NCBI GenBank assembly: GCA_035499295.1
Contig: DATJZG010000156.1
Location: 1 to 64,000, forward strand
Direction of reading: 5' to 3'
From: DATJZG01 sp035499295
Lineage (GTDB): Bacteria; Myxococcota; Myxococcia; Myxococcales; Anaeromyxobacteraceae
DNA length: 64,000 nucleotides
Shown here piece after piece: positions 25,400-34,262 of this stretch (position 1 is the stretch's first letter; each line of letters starts with the position of its first letter). The notes under the pieces were generated by a model. It saw nothing but the letters and a program-made list of their open reading frames with translations, was not told where the DNA came from and searched no databases. A program made the position numbers and the translations under genes.

Positions 25400-28240
25400 G
25401 TGGACTACAAGGACACCATCAACCTTCCCAAGACCGACTTCCCGATGAAGGCCAACCTGCCGCAGCGGGAGCCGGAGATCCTGAAGGAGTGGGAGGCGGG
25501 CAAGGTGTTCGAGAGGATGGTGGCCCAGAACGCCGCCCGGGGCGGCAAGCTGTTCGTCCTCCACGACGGCCCGCCCTATGCGAACGGCCACCTCCATATC
25601 GGCCACGCGCTCAACAAGGTCCTGAAGGACATCATCGTCAAGTACCGGAACATGGCGGGCGAGCTGGCGGACTACCAGCCGGGCTGGGACTGCCACGGCC
25701 TTCCCATCGAGCGAAAGGTCGACGAGGAGCTCGGCTCGAAGAAGCGCGAGATGGATCGGCTGGCGGTCATCGGGGCCGCTCGCGCCTACGCCCGAAAGTG
25801 GATCGACAGGCAGCGGGAGGAGTTCAAGCGACTGGGAGTCTTCGGGCGCTGGGAGCGGCCCTACGCCACCATGGAGCGGCGCTACGAGGCCGACACGGTG
25901 CGGGCGCTGGCGCGCGCCGCCGAGAAGGGGTTCCTCACTCGGGGGAAGAAGCCGGTCTACTGGTGCACCACCGATCGCACCGCGCTCGCCGAGGCGGAGG
26001 TGGAGTACGAGGAGCACACCTCGCCCTCCATCCACGTGGCGCTCGACGTGGTCGGCGACCTGCCCAGCCCGGCGCTGAAGGGGAAGAAGGCCCGGCTCGT
26101 CGTCTGGACCACCACCCCCTGGACGCTGCCGGCGAACCAGGCGGTCACCGCGCACCCGGACTTCGCCTACCTCGCCTACCAGCTCGGAGACTCGGTGGTG
26201 GTCGTCGCGAAGGACCTCCTGGCCGCCTTCCTGGCGGAGGTGGCGCCGGCCGAGCTCGCCCCGGCCGAGGCGCCGGCGCGGCACTCCCCGGCGGCGCACG
26301 AGGCGGCCACCGGAGGCGGCGGGCTGCCGGTGGCGGCGCTCAGGGACCCGGCCAAGGTCCTCGCCCACCTCGACGGGAGATCGCTCGAGGGCGTTCGCTA
26401 CCGTCATCCCTTCCTCGACCGCGTCCTCCCCGTCATCCTCGGGAACCACGTCACCCTGGAGGCCGGCACCGGGCTCGTGCACACCGCTCCTGGCCACGGC
26501 CAGGAGGACTACGAGGTGGGGCTCAAGTACGGGCTCGAGGTGCTGAACCCGGTGGACGGCGCCGGGATCTTCACCGCCGAGGCCGGGAAGTACGCGGGCC
26601 AGAGCATCTGGGAGGCGAACAAGCAGATCGTCGCCGACCTGCACGCGTCGGGGCACCTGCTCTCCGATCCCAAGGCGACCCTGCGCCACAGCTACCCGCA
26701 CTGCTGGCGCTGCCACCGGCCGGTGGTGTTCCGCGCCACGGACCAGTGGTTTCTCTCCCTCGAGCACCAGGGGCTCCGGCAGCGGACCCTCGCCGAGATC
26801 GACCGGGTGCAGTGGATCCCTCGCTGGGGGCGCGAGCGAATCTTCAACATGATCGAGCACCGGCCCGACTGGTGCCTCTCGCGCCAGCGCGTCTGGGGCG
26901 TCCCCATCGCCGTGTTCTACTGCGAGGGGTGCGGCGAGCCGCTCGTGTCGCCGAAGGCGATGGACCGGGTCGCCGATGCCTTCGAGGTCGAGGGCATCGA
27001 GGCCTGGTACCGCCGCGAGCCCTCCGAGTTCACCGCCGGGGAGCGCTGCGGAAAGTGCGGCGGCGCCGCCTTCCGCCGCGAGCAGGACATCCTCGACGTG
27101 TGGTGGGACTCGGGCGTCTCCTGGTCGGCGGTGGCGGCGCGGGAGGCCAACATGGAGGTCCCGGTGGGCCTCTACCTCGAGGGCTCCGACCAGCACCGCG
27201 GTTGGTTCCACTCGTCGCTCCTCACCTCCATGGCCATCCGCGGGGGAGCCCCCTACAAGGCGGTGCTCACCCACGGCTTCGTCCTCGACGGACAGGGACG
27301 GGCGATGTCGAAGAGCGTCGGGAACGTGGTGGCGCCCGACGAGATCACCAAGAAGTACGGGGCGGAGATCATCCGGCTCTGGGTGGCGGCCTCCGACTAC
27401 CGCGACGACGTGCGCGTCTCGGCCGAGATCCTGAACGGCCTCGCCGAGGGGTACCGCAAGATCCGCAACACGGTGCGCTGGGCGCTCGGGAACCTCCACG
27501 ACTTCGACCCGGCGAAGGACGCCGTGGCAGTGGGAGAGCTCGAGCCCTTCGATCGCTGGGCCTACGCGAAGCTGGTGGAGTGGCAGGACAAGGTCGAGAG
27601 CGCCTACGCGGAGTACCAGTTCCACGTGGCCTTCCACGCCACCATGGAACTCGTCTCGGTGACGCTCTCCTCCGTCTACTACGACGTCATCAAGGACCGG
27701 CTCTACACGGCGCGCCGGGACGGGAAGGCGCGGCGGAGCGGCCAGACGGTGCTTCATTGGGCGGCGCAGGACCTGCTGCGCCTGCTCTCGCCCATCCTCT
27801 CCTTCACCGCTCACGAGGCCTGGGCCCACCTCCCCGGCCGGCCGGCCGAGAGCGTCTTCCTCGCCGGGTTCCCGCACCGGAAGCCTCCGAAGGACGCGGT
27901 TGAGCTCCTCGAGCGCTACGGAAAGCTGCTCTCGGTGCGCGAGGACGTGCTCAAGGCGCTCGAGGTGGCTCGCCGGGACAAGCTCATCGGCTCGGGCCTG
28001 GAAGCGCGCGTCGCCCTGCGGGCCGAGGGCGAGACGCTCCGGCTCCTGCGGGAGGCGCAGGGCGAGCTCGCGACCCTCTTCATCGTGTCGAAGGTGGACC
28101 TCGCCGAGGGCCCATTCCAGGTCGCCGTCTCCCGGAGCGGCGGTCAGAAGTGCGAGCGCTGCTGGGTGTACGCCGAGGACGTGGGCCAGGCGGCGGCGCA
28201 CCCCACCCTCTGCGGCAAGTGCGCGGCGGCGCTCACATGA
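25400..28240 (+). CDS. ileS: isoleucyl-tRNA synthetase
   Basis: IleS charges tRNA-Ile and hydrolyses mischarged Val-tRNA. The 946-residue class I enzyme has the HIGH-type motif GHLHIGHALNK near residue 67 and the CP1 editing domain (with WTTTPWTLPANQAV). The KMSKS-type motif GRAMSKSVGN is near residue 635. A C-terminal zinc ribbon carries CERCW and CGKC. GTG 25400 is preceded by TGAGGAG at an ideal distance. Its TGA overlaps the lspA ATG (ATGA), so the cluster is translationally coupled. Confidence 0.98.
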   Translation: MDYKDTINLPKTDFPMKANLPQREPEILKEWEAGKVFERMVAQNAARGGKLFVLHDGPPYANGHLHIGHALNKVLKDIIVKYRNMAGELADYQPGWDCHGLPIERKVDEELGSKKREMDRLAVIGAARAYARKWIDRQREEFKRLGVFGRWERPYATMERRYEADTVRALARAAEKGFLTRGKKPVYWCTTDRTALAEAEVEYEEHTSPSIHVALDVVGDLPSPALKGKKARLVVWTTTPWTLPANQAVTAHPDFAYLAYQLGDSVVVVAKDLLAAFLAEVAPAELAPAEAPARHSPAAHEAATGGGGLPVAALRDPAKVLAHLDGRSLEGVRYRHPFLDRVLPVILGNHVTLEAGTGLVHTAPGHGQEDYEVGLKYGLEVLNPVDGAGIFTAEAGKYAGQSIWEANKQIVADLHASGHLLSDPKATLRHSYPHCWRCHRPVVFRATDQWFLSLEHQGLRQRTLAEIDRVQWIPRWGRERIFNMIEHRPDWCLSRQRVWGVPIAVFYCEGCGEPLVSPKAMDRVADAFEVEGIEAWYRREPSEFTAGERCGKCGGAAFRREQDILDVWWDSGVSWSAVAAREANMEVPVGLYLEGSDQHRGWFHSSLLTSMAIRGGAPYKAVLTHGFVLDGQGRAMSKSVGNVVAPDEITKKYGAEIIRLWVAASDYRDDVRVSAEILNGLAEGYRKIRNTVRWALGNLHDFDPAKDAVAVGELEPFDRWAYAKLVEWQDKVESAYAEYQFHVAFHATMELVSVTLSSVYYDVIKDRLYTARRDGKARRSGQTVLHWAAQDLLRLLSPILSFTAHEAWAHLPGRPAESVFLAGFPHRKPPKDAVELLERYGKLLSVREDVLKALEVARRDKLIGSGLEARVALRAEGETLRLLREAQGELATLFIVSKVDLAEGPFQVAVSRSGGQKCERCWVYAEDVGQAAAHPTLCGKCAAALT

Positions 28241-28857
28241 GACCGGGTCCCTCGAAGTGGGCGCTCCTCGTCGCCGTCTTCCTGACGATGGTGGTCGCCG
28301 ACCAGGTCACCAAGTACCTGGCGGTGGAGCGCCTCACCGTCGCGTTCCAGCGCCAGGGGCTCGAGACCCCGTCGGCGCGCGTCTCCGCCTTCTACCGGCT
28401 GCGTCACCTGGAGGGGTTCGCCCGCGAGCCCTACGTGGTCTGGCGGCCGATGTGGCGCATGAGTTACGCCGAGAATCCGGGCGCCGCCTGGGGGCTCTTC
28501 CGCACCATGCCAGCGAGCTTCCGCAACGGCTTCTTCGTGTCGGTGTCGCTGGCCGCGGTCGCCTACATCCTCTGGTACTACCGGAAGGTGCGCGAAGACC
28601 AGCGCTGGATGCAGTTCGCGCTCGCCTTCGTCCTCTCCGGCGCCGTGGGCAACTTCGTCGACCGAGTGGCGCGCGGCTACGTGGTGGACTTCGTCCAGTG
28701 GCACTGGTGGAACCGCCCCGAGATCTACTGGCCGACCTTCAACGTGGCCGACTCCCTCATCGTGGTCGGGGTCGCCATGCTCATGCTCCACCCCGCCGAG
28801 AAGCCCCGGGAAGCGGCGGGCGGGAAGAAGGCGACCGCGCCGGACGTCTCCGCCTAG
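28237..28857 (+). CDS. lspA: lipoprotein signal peptidase (signal peptidase II)
   Basis: LspA is the inner-membrane aspartic protease that removes signal peptides from diacylglyceryl-modified prolipoproteins. The 206-residue product has four membrane helices. The catalytic aspartates are in GNFVDRVARGYVVDFV and FNVADSLIVVG. A periplasmic segment after the first helix (residues ~30-80) is longer than in E. coli LspA, whose total length is about 165. It overlaps ileS by 4 nt and abuts lgt directly. Confidence 0.95.
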   Translation: MRPGPSKWALLVAVFLTMVVADQVTKYLAVERLTVAFQRQGLETPSARVSAFYRLRHLEGFAREPYVVWRPMWRMSYAENPGAAWGLFRTMPASFRNGFFVSVSLAAVAYILWYYRKVREDQRWMQFALAFVLSGAVGNFVDRVARGYVVDFVQWHWWNRPEIYWPTFNVADSLIVVGVAMLMLHPAEKPREAAGGKKATAPDVSA

Positions 28858-29937
28858 ATGCTGCCCGTCCTCTTCCAGATCGTTGTCCCCGCCGGCCTGA
28901 CGCTGCCGGCGGCGCTCCTCGGCGCCCTGGCCCTGTCGGTGGGCCGCGCCTGGTTCTACCGCCGGACCTCGGCGCGCGAGGGCCGGCCGGTCGGCTGGGG
29001 CGAGGCGCTGTGGAGCGACAAGGCGGTGATCCTGGCCCTGGTCCTCGGGGTCGGGCTGGCGTGGCGCTCCGGCCTGCTCGCGGAGGAGGTGCGGCTCCCG
29101 CTCCACAGCTATGGCCTCATGCTCGCCCTCGCCTTCATCGCCGCCATCTGGCTGGCGCAGCGCGAGGCGGTGCGCGTCGGGCAGGACCCGCAGGCCGTCG
29201 CCGACATCTCCTTCTGGATCCTGGTGGCCTCGCTGGTGGGGAGCCGCATCTACTTCATCCTCGTCAACTGGAGCGACTACTTCGGCGCCGGCGCCTGGGT
29301 GACGACCCGCGTGGGACGCATCCCCCGGCTGGTGGCCATCTGGGAGGGAGGGCTCGTCTTCTACGGCGGGTTCATCGCAGCGGTCCTCGCCGCCTGGTGG
29401 TACCTCCGCAAGAAGCGGATCCCCTTCCTCCCCTACGCCGACACGCTGCTGCCCTCCGTTGCCTTCGGGCAATTCCTGGGGCGCATCGGCTGCTTCGGGG
29501 CCGGCTGCTGCTGGGGGCGCGCCGCCGACCCGCACCTGCCCTGGGGAGCGAGCTTTCCCCCGGAGTCGCTCGCCTTCCAGAGTCTGGCCCAGCGCCCCGA
29601 CCCGTGGCGCTGGCTCGCCGCCGACCACCTTCGAACGGTGGCCCTCCACCCGGTCCAGCTCTACGAGTCGGCGGGCGAGTTCCTCCTCTTCCTGTTCCTC
29701 GTCTTCGTCCTGCGACCGCGCAAGAGGTTCCATGGCCAGGTGATGGCAGCCTGGCTCATGCTTTACGCCCTGCTCCGGACCACCACCGAGACCTTCCGCG
29801 GCGACCTGGAGCGCGGGGTGTACCTGGGCCTGGGCGCCGGACAGTGGACCTCGATCGCCATCTTCGCCGCCGGCGTTGCCGTCTGGGCTGTGGGCCAGCG
29901 TCGCACCCGCGCGGCGTTGACAGCGGTCGCGGCCTGA
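28858..29937 (+). CDS. lgt: phosphatidylglycerol--prolipoprotein diacylglyceryl transferase
   Basis: Lgt carries out the first step of lipoprotein maturation, moving diacylglycerol from phosphatidylglycerol to the lipobox cysteine. The 359-residue product shows HSYGLMLALAF near residue 81, EGGLVFYGGF near residue 163, the signature GRIGCFGAGCCWGR near residue 206 and HPVQLYES near residue 264. The N-terminal ~75 residues, with an additional membrane helix, precede the usual family start. ATG 28858 follows the lspA stop with no gap. Pairing with lspA makes a two-step processing unit, which suits a genome with several lipoproteins in this window alone. Confidence 0.95.
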   Translation: MLPVLFQIVVPAGLTLPAALLGALALSVGRAWFYRRTSAREGRPVGWGEALWSDKAVILALVLGVGLAWRSGLLAEEVRLPLHSYGLMLALAFIAAIWLAQREAVRVGQDPQAVADISFWILVASLVGSRIYFILVNWSDYFGAGAWVTTRVGRIPRLVAIWEGGLVFYGGFIAAVLAAWWYLRKKRIPFLPYADTLLPSVAFGQFLGRIGCFGAGCCWGRAADPHLPWGASFPPESLAFQSLAQRPDPWRWLAADHLRTVALHPVQLYESAGEFLLFLFLVFVLRPRKRFHGQVMAAWLMLYALLRTTTETFRGDLERGVYLGLGAGQWTSIAIFAAGVAVWAVGQRRTRAALTAVAA

Positions 29938-30032
29938 CGACCGAGGCGCTACCGCCTCCGGTGGGGCGCATGTGCGAGAGGCACCGCGGCCCCATGTTTG
30001 ATCGCCACCGGGCCGGCCGATAGACTCGCGGC

Positions 30033-30863
30033 GTGGCCCAGATCCCGCAGAAGCCAGGCGTTCCGAAGCCTGGCGGGCAGCAGCTCAGCGAGTTCGAGAG
30101 CGGCAAGGAGAAGCTCGCAAGCGAGCGGCTCGAGGATCTGTGCGGAGAGATGGAGGAGGAACTCGAGGAGGTCAAGGTCAAGTACGAGATGTACTTCCTC
30201 GGTGTCGAGCGGATGGAGCCTTCCCGTCGGCGCGACGATCTGAAGCGCAACATCAACCGGCTCCGGACCGCCTTCACCCGAAACGCCGGGGTGCGCTTCC
30301 GCATCCAGGCACTCCACGCGCGCTACCTCGCCTACGAGCGGCTCTGGCTCCGATCGGCGCGGGAGAAGGAGGCGGGGACCTACCGCCGCGACCTCCTCCG
30401 GGCGCGCCGGCGCCGGTCACAGGAGAAGGGCTCGCCCCCGGGCGGGGCCGGACGATCTCTGCCCCCTTCGGAGGACGTCGACCTCTCCGATTTCGGGGAG
30501 GCCGAGACTCCATCTCCTGTCGAAGCTGGCCCGCCACCTCCCGAGCCGGCTGCTCCTCCGCGCCCCACGGAGGCGCCGCAGGCCGCGGTCCCGTCACCGC
30601 GCGAGGAGGCGAAGCCGCCCCCGACTTTCGAGGCCCCCTCGGGCGGCATGGGAGAGGGGCAGATGCGCGCGCTGTTCGACGCCTACGTGGAGGCGAAGGT
30701 GCGGTGCCACGAGGACGTCTCCCGGCTCACCTACGACTCGCTGGCGAAGAGCGTGAAGAAGCAGATCCCCGAGATCGTCGCCCGCTACAACGCCCGCGAG
30801 GTGGAGTTCAAGGTTGTCATCAAGGATGGGAAGGCCGTCCTCAGGGCCGTCCCCAGGTCCTGA
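30033..30863 (+). CDS. MXAN_5187-like protein of unknown function
   Basis: The 276-residue product has no signal or membrane segment. Residues ~10-125 form a charged helical/coiled-coil region (GEMEEELEEVKVKYEMYFLG). Residues ~130-210 are a Pro-rich disordered linker. The C-terminal ~65 residues (ALFDAYVEAKVRCHEDVSRL... VVIKDGKAVLRAV) form a compact domain. It resembles the C-terminal domain of Myxococcus MXAN_5187 as I remember it, and that recall is the weakest part of the call. The start is GTG 30033. It lies 95 nt after lgt and could be its own unit. Confidence 0.7.
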   Translation: MAQIPQKPGVPKPGGQQLSEFESGKEKLASERLEDLCGEMEEELEEVKVKYEMYFLGVERMEPSRRRDDLKRNINRLRTAFTRNAGVRFRIQALHARYLAYERLWLRSAREKEAGTYRRDLLRARRRRSQEKGSPPGGAGRSLPPSEDVDLSDFGEAETPSPVEAGPPPPEPAAPPRPTEAPQAAVPSPREEAKPPPTFEAPSGGMGEGQMRALFDAYVEAKVRCHEDVSRLTYDSLAKSVKKQIPEIVARYNAREVEFKVVIKDGKAVLRAVPRS

Positions 30864-31253
30864 GGCGCGGCCGGCCACGGCACCGGCCACTCCGGCTGTT
30901 GTAGGTCAGCGATAACGTCCGCCTAACCGTTCAGGGGCTCTGTCCTCCCCCTGTAGAGGGGAAGGATGGGGCTGTTACGCCCAAGCAAGGGTCGAGGTAA
31001 GGCAGTTGCCGGACGGGAGTTGGAGAGTTGCAATATCGCCCCGGCGGCCTCGACCGGCGAACACTTCGGCGCTCCGGGGGCACCCCTCGGAAGGCGAGCG
31101 CTGTCGTGACCTAAGACAACCAAGAGGACAAAGTCGCGGAACAGTTGAGGGGGATAGAGTCGCTGAACCTAGACGGCTGGCCACTCCGGGCTTGCTTCCC
31201 CGCCCATCGGATCGTAAAACGACCCCCCCGGTTGAAGGGGCAGTGGGCCAATC
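30864..31253. other. 390-bp intergenic region upstream of tRNA-Phe, no gene seen
   Basis: No credible protein frame occurs here. The base composition is lower in GC than in neighbouring genes. One imperfect 10-bp hairpin with core CCCCTGTAGAGGGG lies at about 30949-30962, without a T-run. The region could hold the tRNA promoter or a small RNA, but nothing specific can be supported. Confidence 0.5.
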
Positions 31254-31329
31254 GCCTGGGTAGCTCAGTCGGTAGAGCAGGGGACTGAAAATCCCCGTGT
31301 CGGTGGTTCGATTCCGCCCCCAGGCACCA
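31254..31329 (+). tRNA. tRNA-Phe (anticodon GAA)
   Basis: The 76-nt cloverleaf has acceptor stem GCCTGGG/CCCAGGC, discriminator A and an encoded CCA. The D arm includes AGCTCAGTCGGTAGAGC. The anticodon stem is GGGGA/TCCCC with loop CTGAAAA (anticodon 31287-31289), and the T loop is TTCGATT. The 3' half from position 32 onward is repeated 2.6 kb downstream, making this tRNA a likely integration site. Confidence 0.97.
31285..31321 (+). repeat. direct repeat copy 1 (putative att site) in tRNA-Phe
   Basis: These 37 bp, from the anticodon loop to the start of the 3' acceptor strand, are identical to 33890-33926. A perfect repeat of a tRNA 3' half is the footprint expected from integration by a tRNA-targeting tyrosine recombinase. 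Confidence 0.85.
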
Positions 31330-31534
31330 CATTTCATCTGTGGCTCGGCAGTCTCAGGAGGGCGCTCCAGAGGCAGGGGCGCTCCCTGCGGGCGCCTCCG
31401 GTTGCAATGTTCGACGGGTACGCCAACTGCACGGTCCGCATTTGAGGACGTGGGCGTGGTGGAGGAGCCGGTCGAGCGCTAGCGGCGGCTCACCCGCGGC
31501 CCGGGCGCGCCATGGGCAAGGCTGGCGTACGGCA

Positions 31535-33301
31535 CTAATCTAGTGGCAGGTTCATCTTCTTGAGAATGGCGGTGTAGCGAGCGTCGCCGCGCAACCTACC
31601 CAGCAGTGGGTCGTATTTGACGTACTGCAGGCCGGCGTCGTGCACGCCCAGCGCGCGCCCGAGCCATTCGAAGGCGCGGTCCATGTTTCCGCAGAACGCA
31701 TGGATCTCGGCGATCTGGTAGGTCATGTCGTTGGGCCAAGTGGCGATAATGTGCTCGAGCGCCTGGCGCGACTCCTGAGGGTGACCGCGGGCGTGCTCCA
31801 CCAGCGCCGTTCCCATTTCGCGAAAGGCTGGAATACTCGATCGTTGGAAAGCTACCTGAGCTTCGTCCAGGCGGTTTTCGAGCAACAAGGCGAACCCGAG
31901 CGTACGCGCCGCGTGTGCGTGCTCGGGAAATAGATCAAGCGTGTGCTGGGCGGTTGCGCGCCCCTCCTCCAGGTGCCCGCTGCCGAGATGGACGAAGGCC
32001 AACCTCCAGCGCGCCTCCGAGAGAGGATCCAGCTCGGAAGCCTTGCGCAAGATCGCGATGGATTCTGGGAGGCGGCCGAGCGCCGCGAACAGAGCGCCCT
32101 GGTCGATCATAGGCTCCGCGTTGCCGGGACTGAGCGCGAGAGCCCGGGCAAGGTCTTCCCGCGCGCCCGTCCAATTGTTGGTCTTGTTGAATCGCAGGAA
32201 GCCGCGGGCCGCGTAACCGTCGGGCAGGTCCGGCCCCAAGGCGATCGCCTTGTCCGCGGCTGCGAGAGCGCGCTCTAGGTCATTCTGGCGGGCGTCGTGG
32301 TACCACCCCACCGAATCCGCGGCCCGGAAGATTGCTTTTGCGAGACCCGCCCAGGCGGGCGCGTACTTCGGATCCAACTCGACGGCCTTGCGAAAGGCCG
32401 ACACGGCCAGTCCGTAACCTTCCGGCGACCCACGCACAACGAGGTGTCGCGCAAGCAGGACTTGTGCGTACGCCTCGGGGTTGGTGGCAGGCAGCTCCAA
32501 CGCCGTTTCTCTGCCGGGGAGGAGCTTCACCTTCAGCGCCGCGACGACCGCCCTCGCGATCTCCTCCTGCACTGCGAAGACGTCGGTGAGCTCTCGATCG
32601 AAGGTCTGACTCCAGAGCCGTTCTCCGTCGACGACCCTGACCACCTCGGCCGTGATCCGCAGCATGTTCCCCGACTGTCGGACGCTCCCCTCCAGCAGGT
32701 GAGCCACGCCCAGCTTCTGAGCTATCTCCGTCGGATCCCCGTTCTTTCCCTTGAAGTAGAAGGATGACGCGCGCCCCGGAACCCGGAGCCCCTCCACCTT
32801 TGAGAGCGCCGTCAGGATCTCCTCCGCGACGCCGTCGGAGAAGTAGTCCTGGTCGTGGTTCGGCGAGACATCCGCGAACGGAAGCACGGCGATGGAGGGC
32901 CTTCCCCCGGCGCTGTTCGGGCTTGCCGGGGCGTTTCGGGCAGCAGCCGGCCAGACGAAGAAGTAGACGATGCCCGGGGCCGCGGCGAGGAGGCCGAGTC
33001 CCACGAGCAGGATCGCAAGGCGGGGCCCCGTGAGGGAACGATCTGCTTCGGCTTCGTCGAGCGGCGTGCGAACGACCCCCGTGGCGGTGAGATCGAAGGT
33101 CCAGGCGAGCACGGCCGTGACAGGAAACCCGAGACCGAGCACCGCCACCACCGGCTTCAAGGTCCAGTCGGGGAGGTCGAGCGCATGCATCAGTGGCTCG
33201 ACGACCTGCAGGACCGCGAACGAGACGATGCCCCAGCCCAGGAGCGCGCGGAAGACACGGCGGCGCCTCAACTCGGCGATCAACTCTTGAAAACCGCCCA
33301 C
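31535..33301 (-). CDS. membrane-anchored TolB/FlgO-like domain protein with TPR repeats
   Basis: The 588-residue product begins MGGFQELIAELRRRRVFRAL and has about three membrane helices in residues 18-118. A FlgO/TolB-N-like domain (PSIAVLPFADVSPNHDQDYF, residues ~134-255) is followed by 7-8 TPR-like repeats to residue ~565. This layout is widespread in adenylate-cyclase or CadC-type signalling proteins, but neither a cyclase domain nor an N-terminal winged helix is present here. It probably works as an envelope protein-protein interaction scaffold. GTG 33301 follows GGGAGGAGC. It is the only gene inside the islet bounded by the tRNA-Phe repeats. Confidence 0.8.
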   Translation of the reverse strand: MGGFQELIAELRRRRVFRALLGWGIVSFAVLQVVEPLMHALDLPDWTLKPVVAVLGLGFPVTAVLAWTFDLTATGVVRTPLDEAEADRSLTGPRLAILLVGLGLLAAAPGIVYFFVWPAAARNAPASPNSAGGRPSIAVLPFADVSPNHDQDYFSDGVAEEILTALSKVEGLRVPGRASSFYFKGKNGDPTEIAQKLGVAHLLEGSVRQSGNMLRITAEVVRVVDGERLWSQTFDRELTDVFAVQEEIARAVVAALKVKLLPGRETALELPATNPEAYAQVLLARHLVVRGSPEGYGLAVSAFRKAVELDPKYAPAWAGLAKAIFRAADSVGWYHDARQNDLERALAAADKAIALGPDLPDGYAARGFLRFNKTNNWTGAREDLARALALSPGNAEPMIDQGALFAALGRLPESIAILRKASELDPLSEARWRLAFVHLGSGHLEEGRATAQHTLDLFPEHAHAARTLGFALLLENRLDEAQVAFQRSSIPAFREMGTALVEHARGHPQESRQALEHIIATWPNDMTYQIAEIHAFCGNMDRAFEWLGRALGVHDAGLQYVKYDPLLGRLRGDARYTAILKKMNLPLD

Positions 33302-33763
33302 GCTCCTCCCTCAGTGGCTCGCGCGCATCATAGCGGCTCGATAACGGTTCCAGCCTCGGAGCGCATGATCCGCCGAGGCGCACGCCTGCCCCTAGCGGTA
33401 GGGGATGCCGACGACGTTCTGCCGCCTCCCCTTTGGATGACTCCAGACCCGTGGCTGAACCGCGAGCCCGCCTTGGATTCTTAGAAGTGGCCGCCCCGAT
33501 GAGCCTCCACGTCGGGCTGATCCGATTAGGGAGAGCGCAGACGCCCCTCGTCGATGTCCTTACAGACACAACCGACACGGACTTGAGCCAGACGCCCTTC
33601 TGCCACGTTGCGTACAACGACCAGGCCGCGCGAGCCGTTCGAGAAATCGAGCGCAAGCGTGGCGGCCGCTGAGGCCCACCTGTATCTGGGTACGAACCAC
33701 CGCCTGCAGGGCCAGGACCGGCCGCACCGCCCACGTCGGGTGGACCGCCAGCAGGGCCGGCAT

Positions 33764-33827
33764 CTGCTACGCAGCCCTGATCACACAGGCCGTACCCCCC
33801 GGCATCATCTGCTACCGTTCTGCTACC
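33764..33827 (+). repeat. CTGCTAC(C) direct repeats near att copy 2
   Basis: CTGCTAC occurs at 33764-33770, and CTGCTACC at 33809-33816 and 33820-33827. The first two are both preceded by CCGGCATC. Three close repeats 63-126 bp from the att copy resemble the arm-type sites that integrases bind beside their crossover site. Confidence 0.45.
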
Positions 33828-33889
33828 CTCCGACCTTCTTTCTGGGAAACACGACGTGAAGTCGAGGTCTTGCGCGATTAGACATTGCC

Positions 33890-33935
33890 CTGAAAATCCC
33901 CGTGTCGGTGGTTCGATTCCGCCCCCCGGGCACCA
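33890..33935 (+). repeat. direct repeat copy 2, displaced 3' half of tRNA-Phe
   Basis: Positions 33890-33926 repeat 37 bp of tRNA-Phe exactly. The homology continues with one extra base and one change to a CCA end at 33935. It has no 5' half and cannot be a tRNA. It is best read as the original tRNA 3' end pushed away when an element integrated and restored the gene. Confidence 0.85.
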
Positions 33936-34262
33936 AACTCTGCGTAAACACTGGACTCGGCGATCCGATGGATCCGCAGGGGCCATCGTTTTCCGCGGGG
34001 TCTGTTGCGCCGGTGCCGCAGCTTGCGCCGAGGGCGGTAGCGAGCCGCCGCCGGAGGTCCTCGACGGGTAGTCGTCCGAAGACCCGGAGCTCCCAGGGCC
34101 ACCGCCGAGCCCGCCTGCCCCGACTCCTGGTGGGTCGCGGTCGAGCACATTTGCCAGCGAGCCTAGCGGCAGTGGGCGAATCGCCATGCCTCCCGCCGGC
34201 CCCTGGAGGTCTCCTGCAGCGGCAAGGCGGAAGAGATACAACCGGGCGCGGGAGGTGGTGCC

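Larger units (their letters stand above)
33302..34262. other. 961-bp gene-poor stretch holding the islet's right end
   Basis: No complete credible gene was found. An 80-codon plus-strand frame (33433-33672) is not convincing. The stretch contains CTGCTACC-type repeats (33764-33827) and the displaced tRNA-Phe 3' half (33890-33935). Base composition is mixed, as expected of decayed mobile DNA. From 33936 to 34262 only the upstream region of the VAT-1-like gene is apparent. Confidence 0.6.

Noticed and set aside
27619..27632. parS-like sequence GTTCCACGTGGCC inside ileS
   Set aside because: The right half departs from the palindrome in the last bases, and the sequence is explained by coding for FHVAF-type residues. 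It is unlikely to be a functional site.
24299..28201. A very long minus-strand open frame of about 1300 codons covering ileS and rimK
   Set aside because: Only its last 304 codons are RimK. The rest is antisense to ileS, which has all synthetase motifs. GC-rich codon use keeps the opposite strand open.
31330..31534. Possible transposon fragment between tRNA-Phe and the TPR gene
   Set aside because: Short frames show no recognisable transposase motif, and no inverted repeats were found.
33433..33672. Possible C-terminal integrase remnant (a frame containing DQAARAVREIERK)
   Set aside because: The similarity to tyrosine-recombinase tails is too vague. No R..H..R..Y motif set is visible, so it is not reported as a pseudogene.
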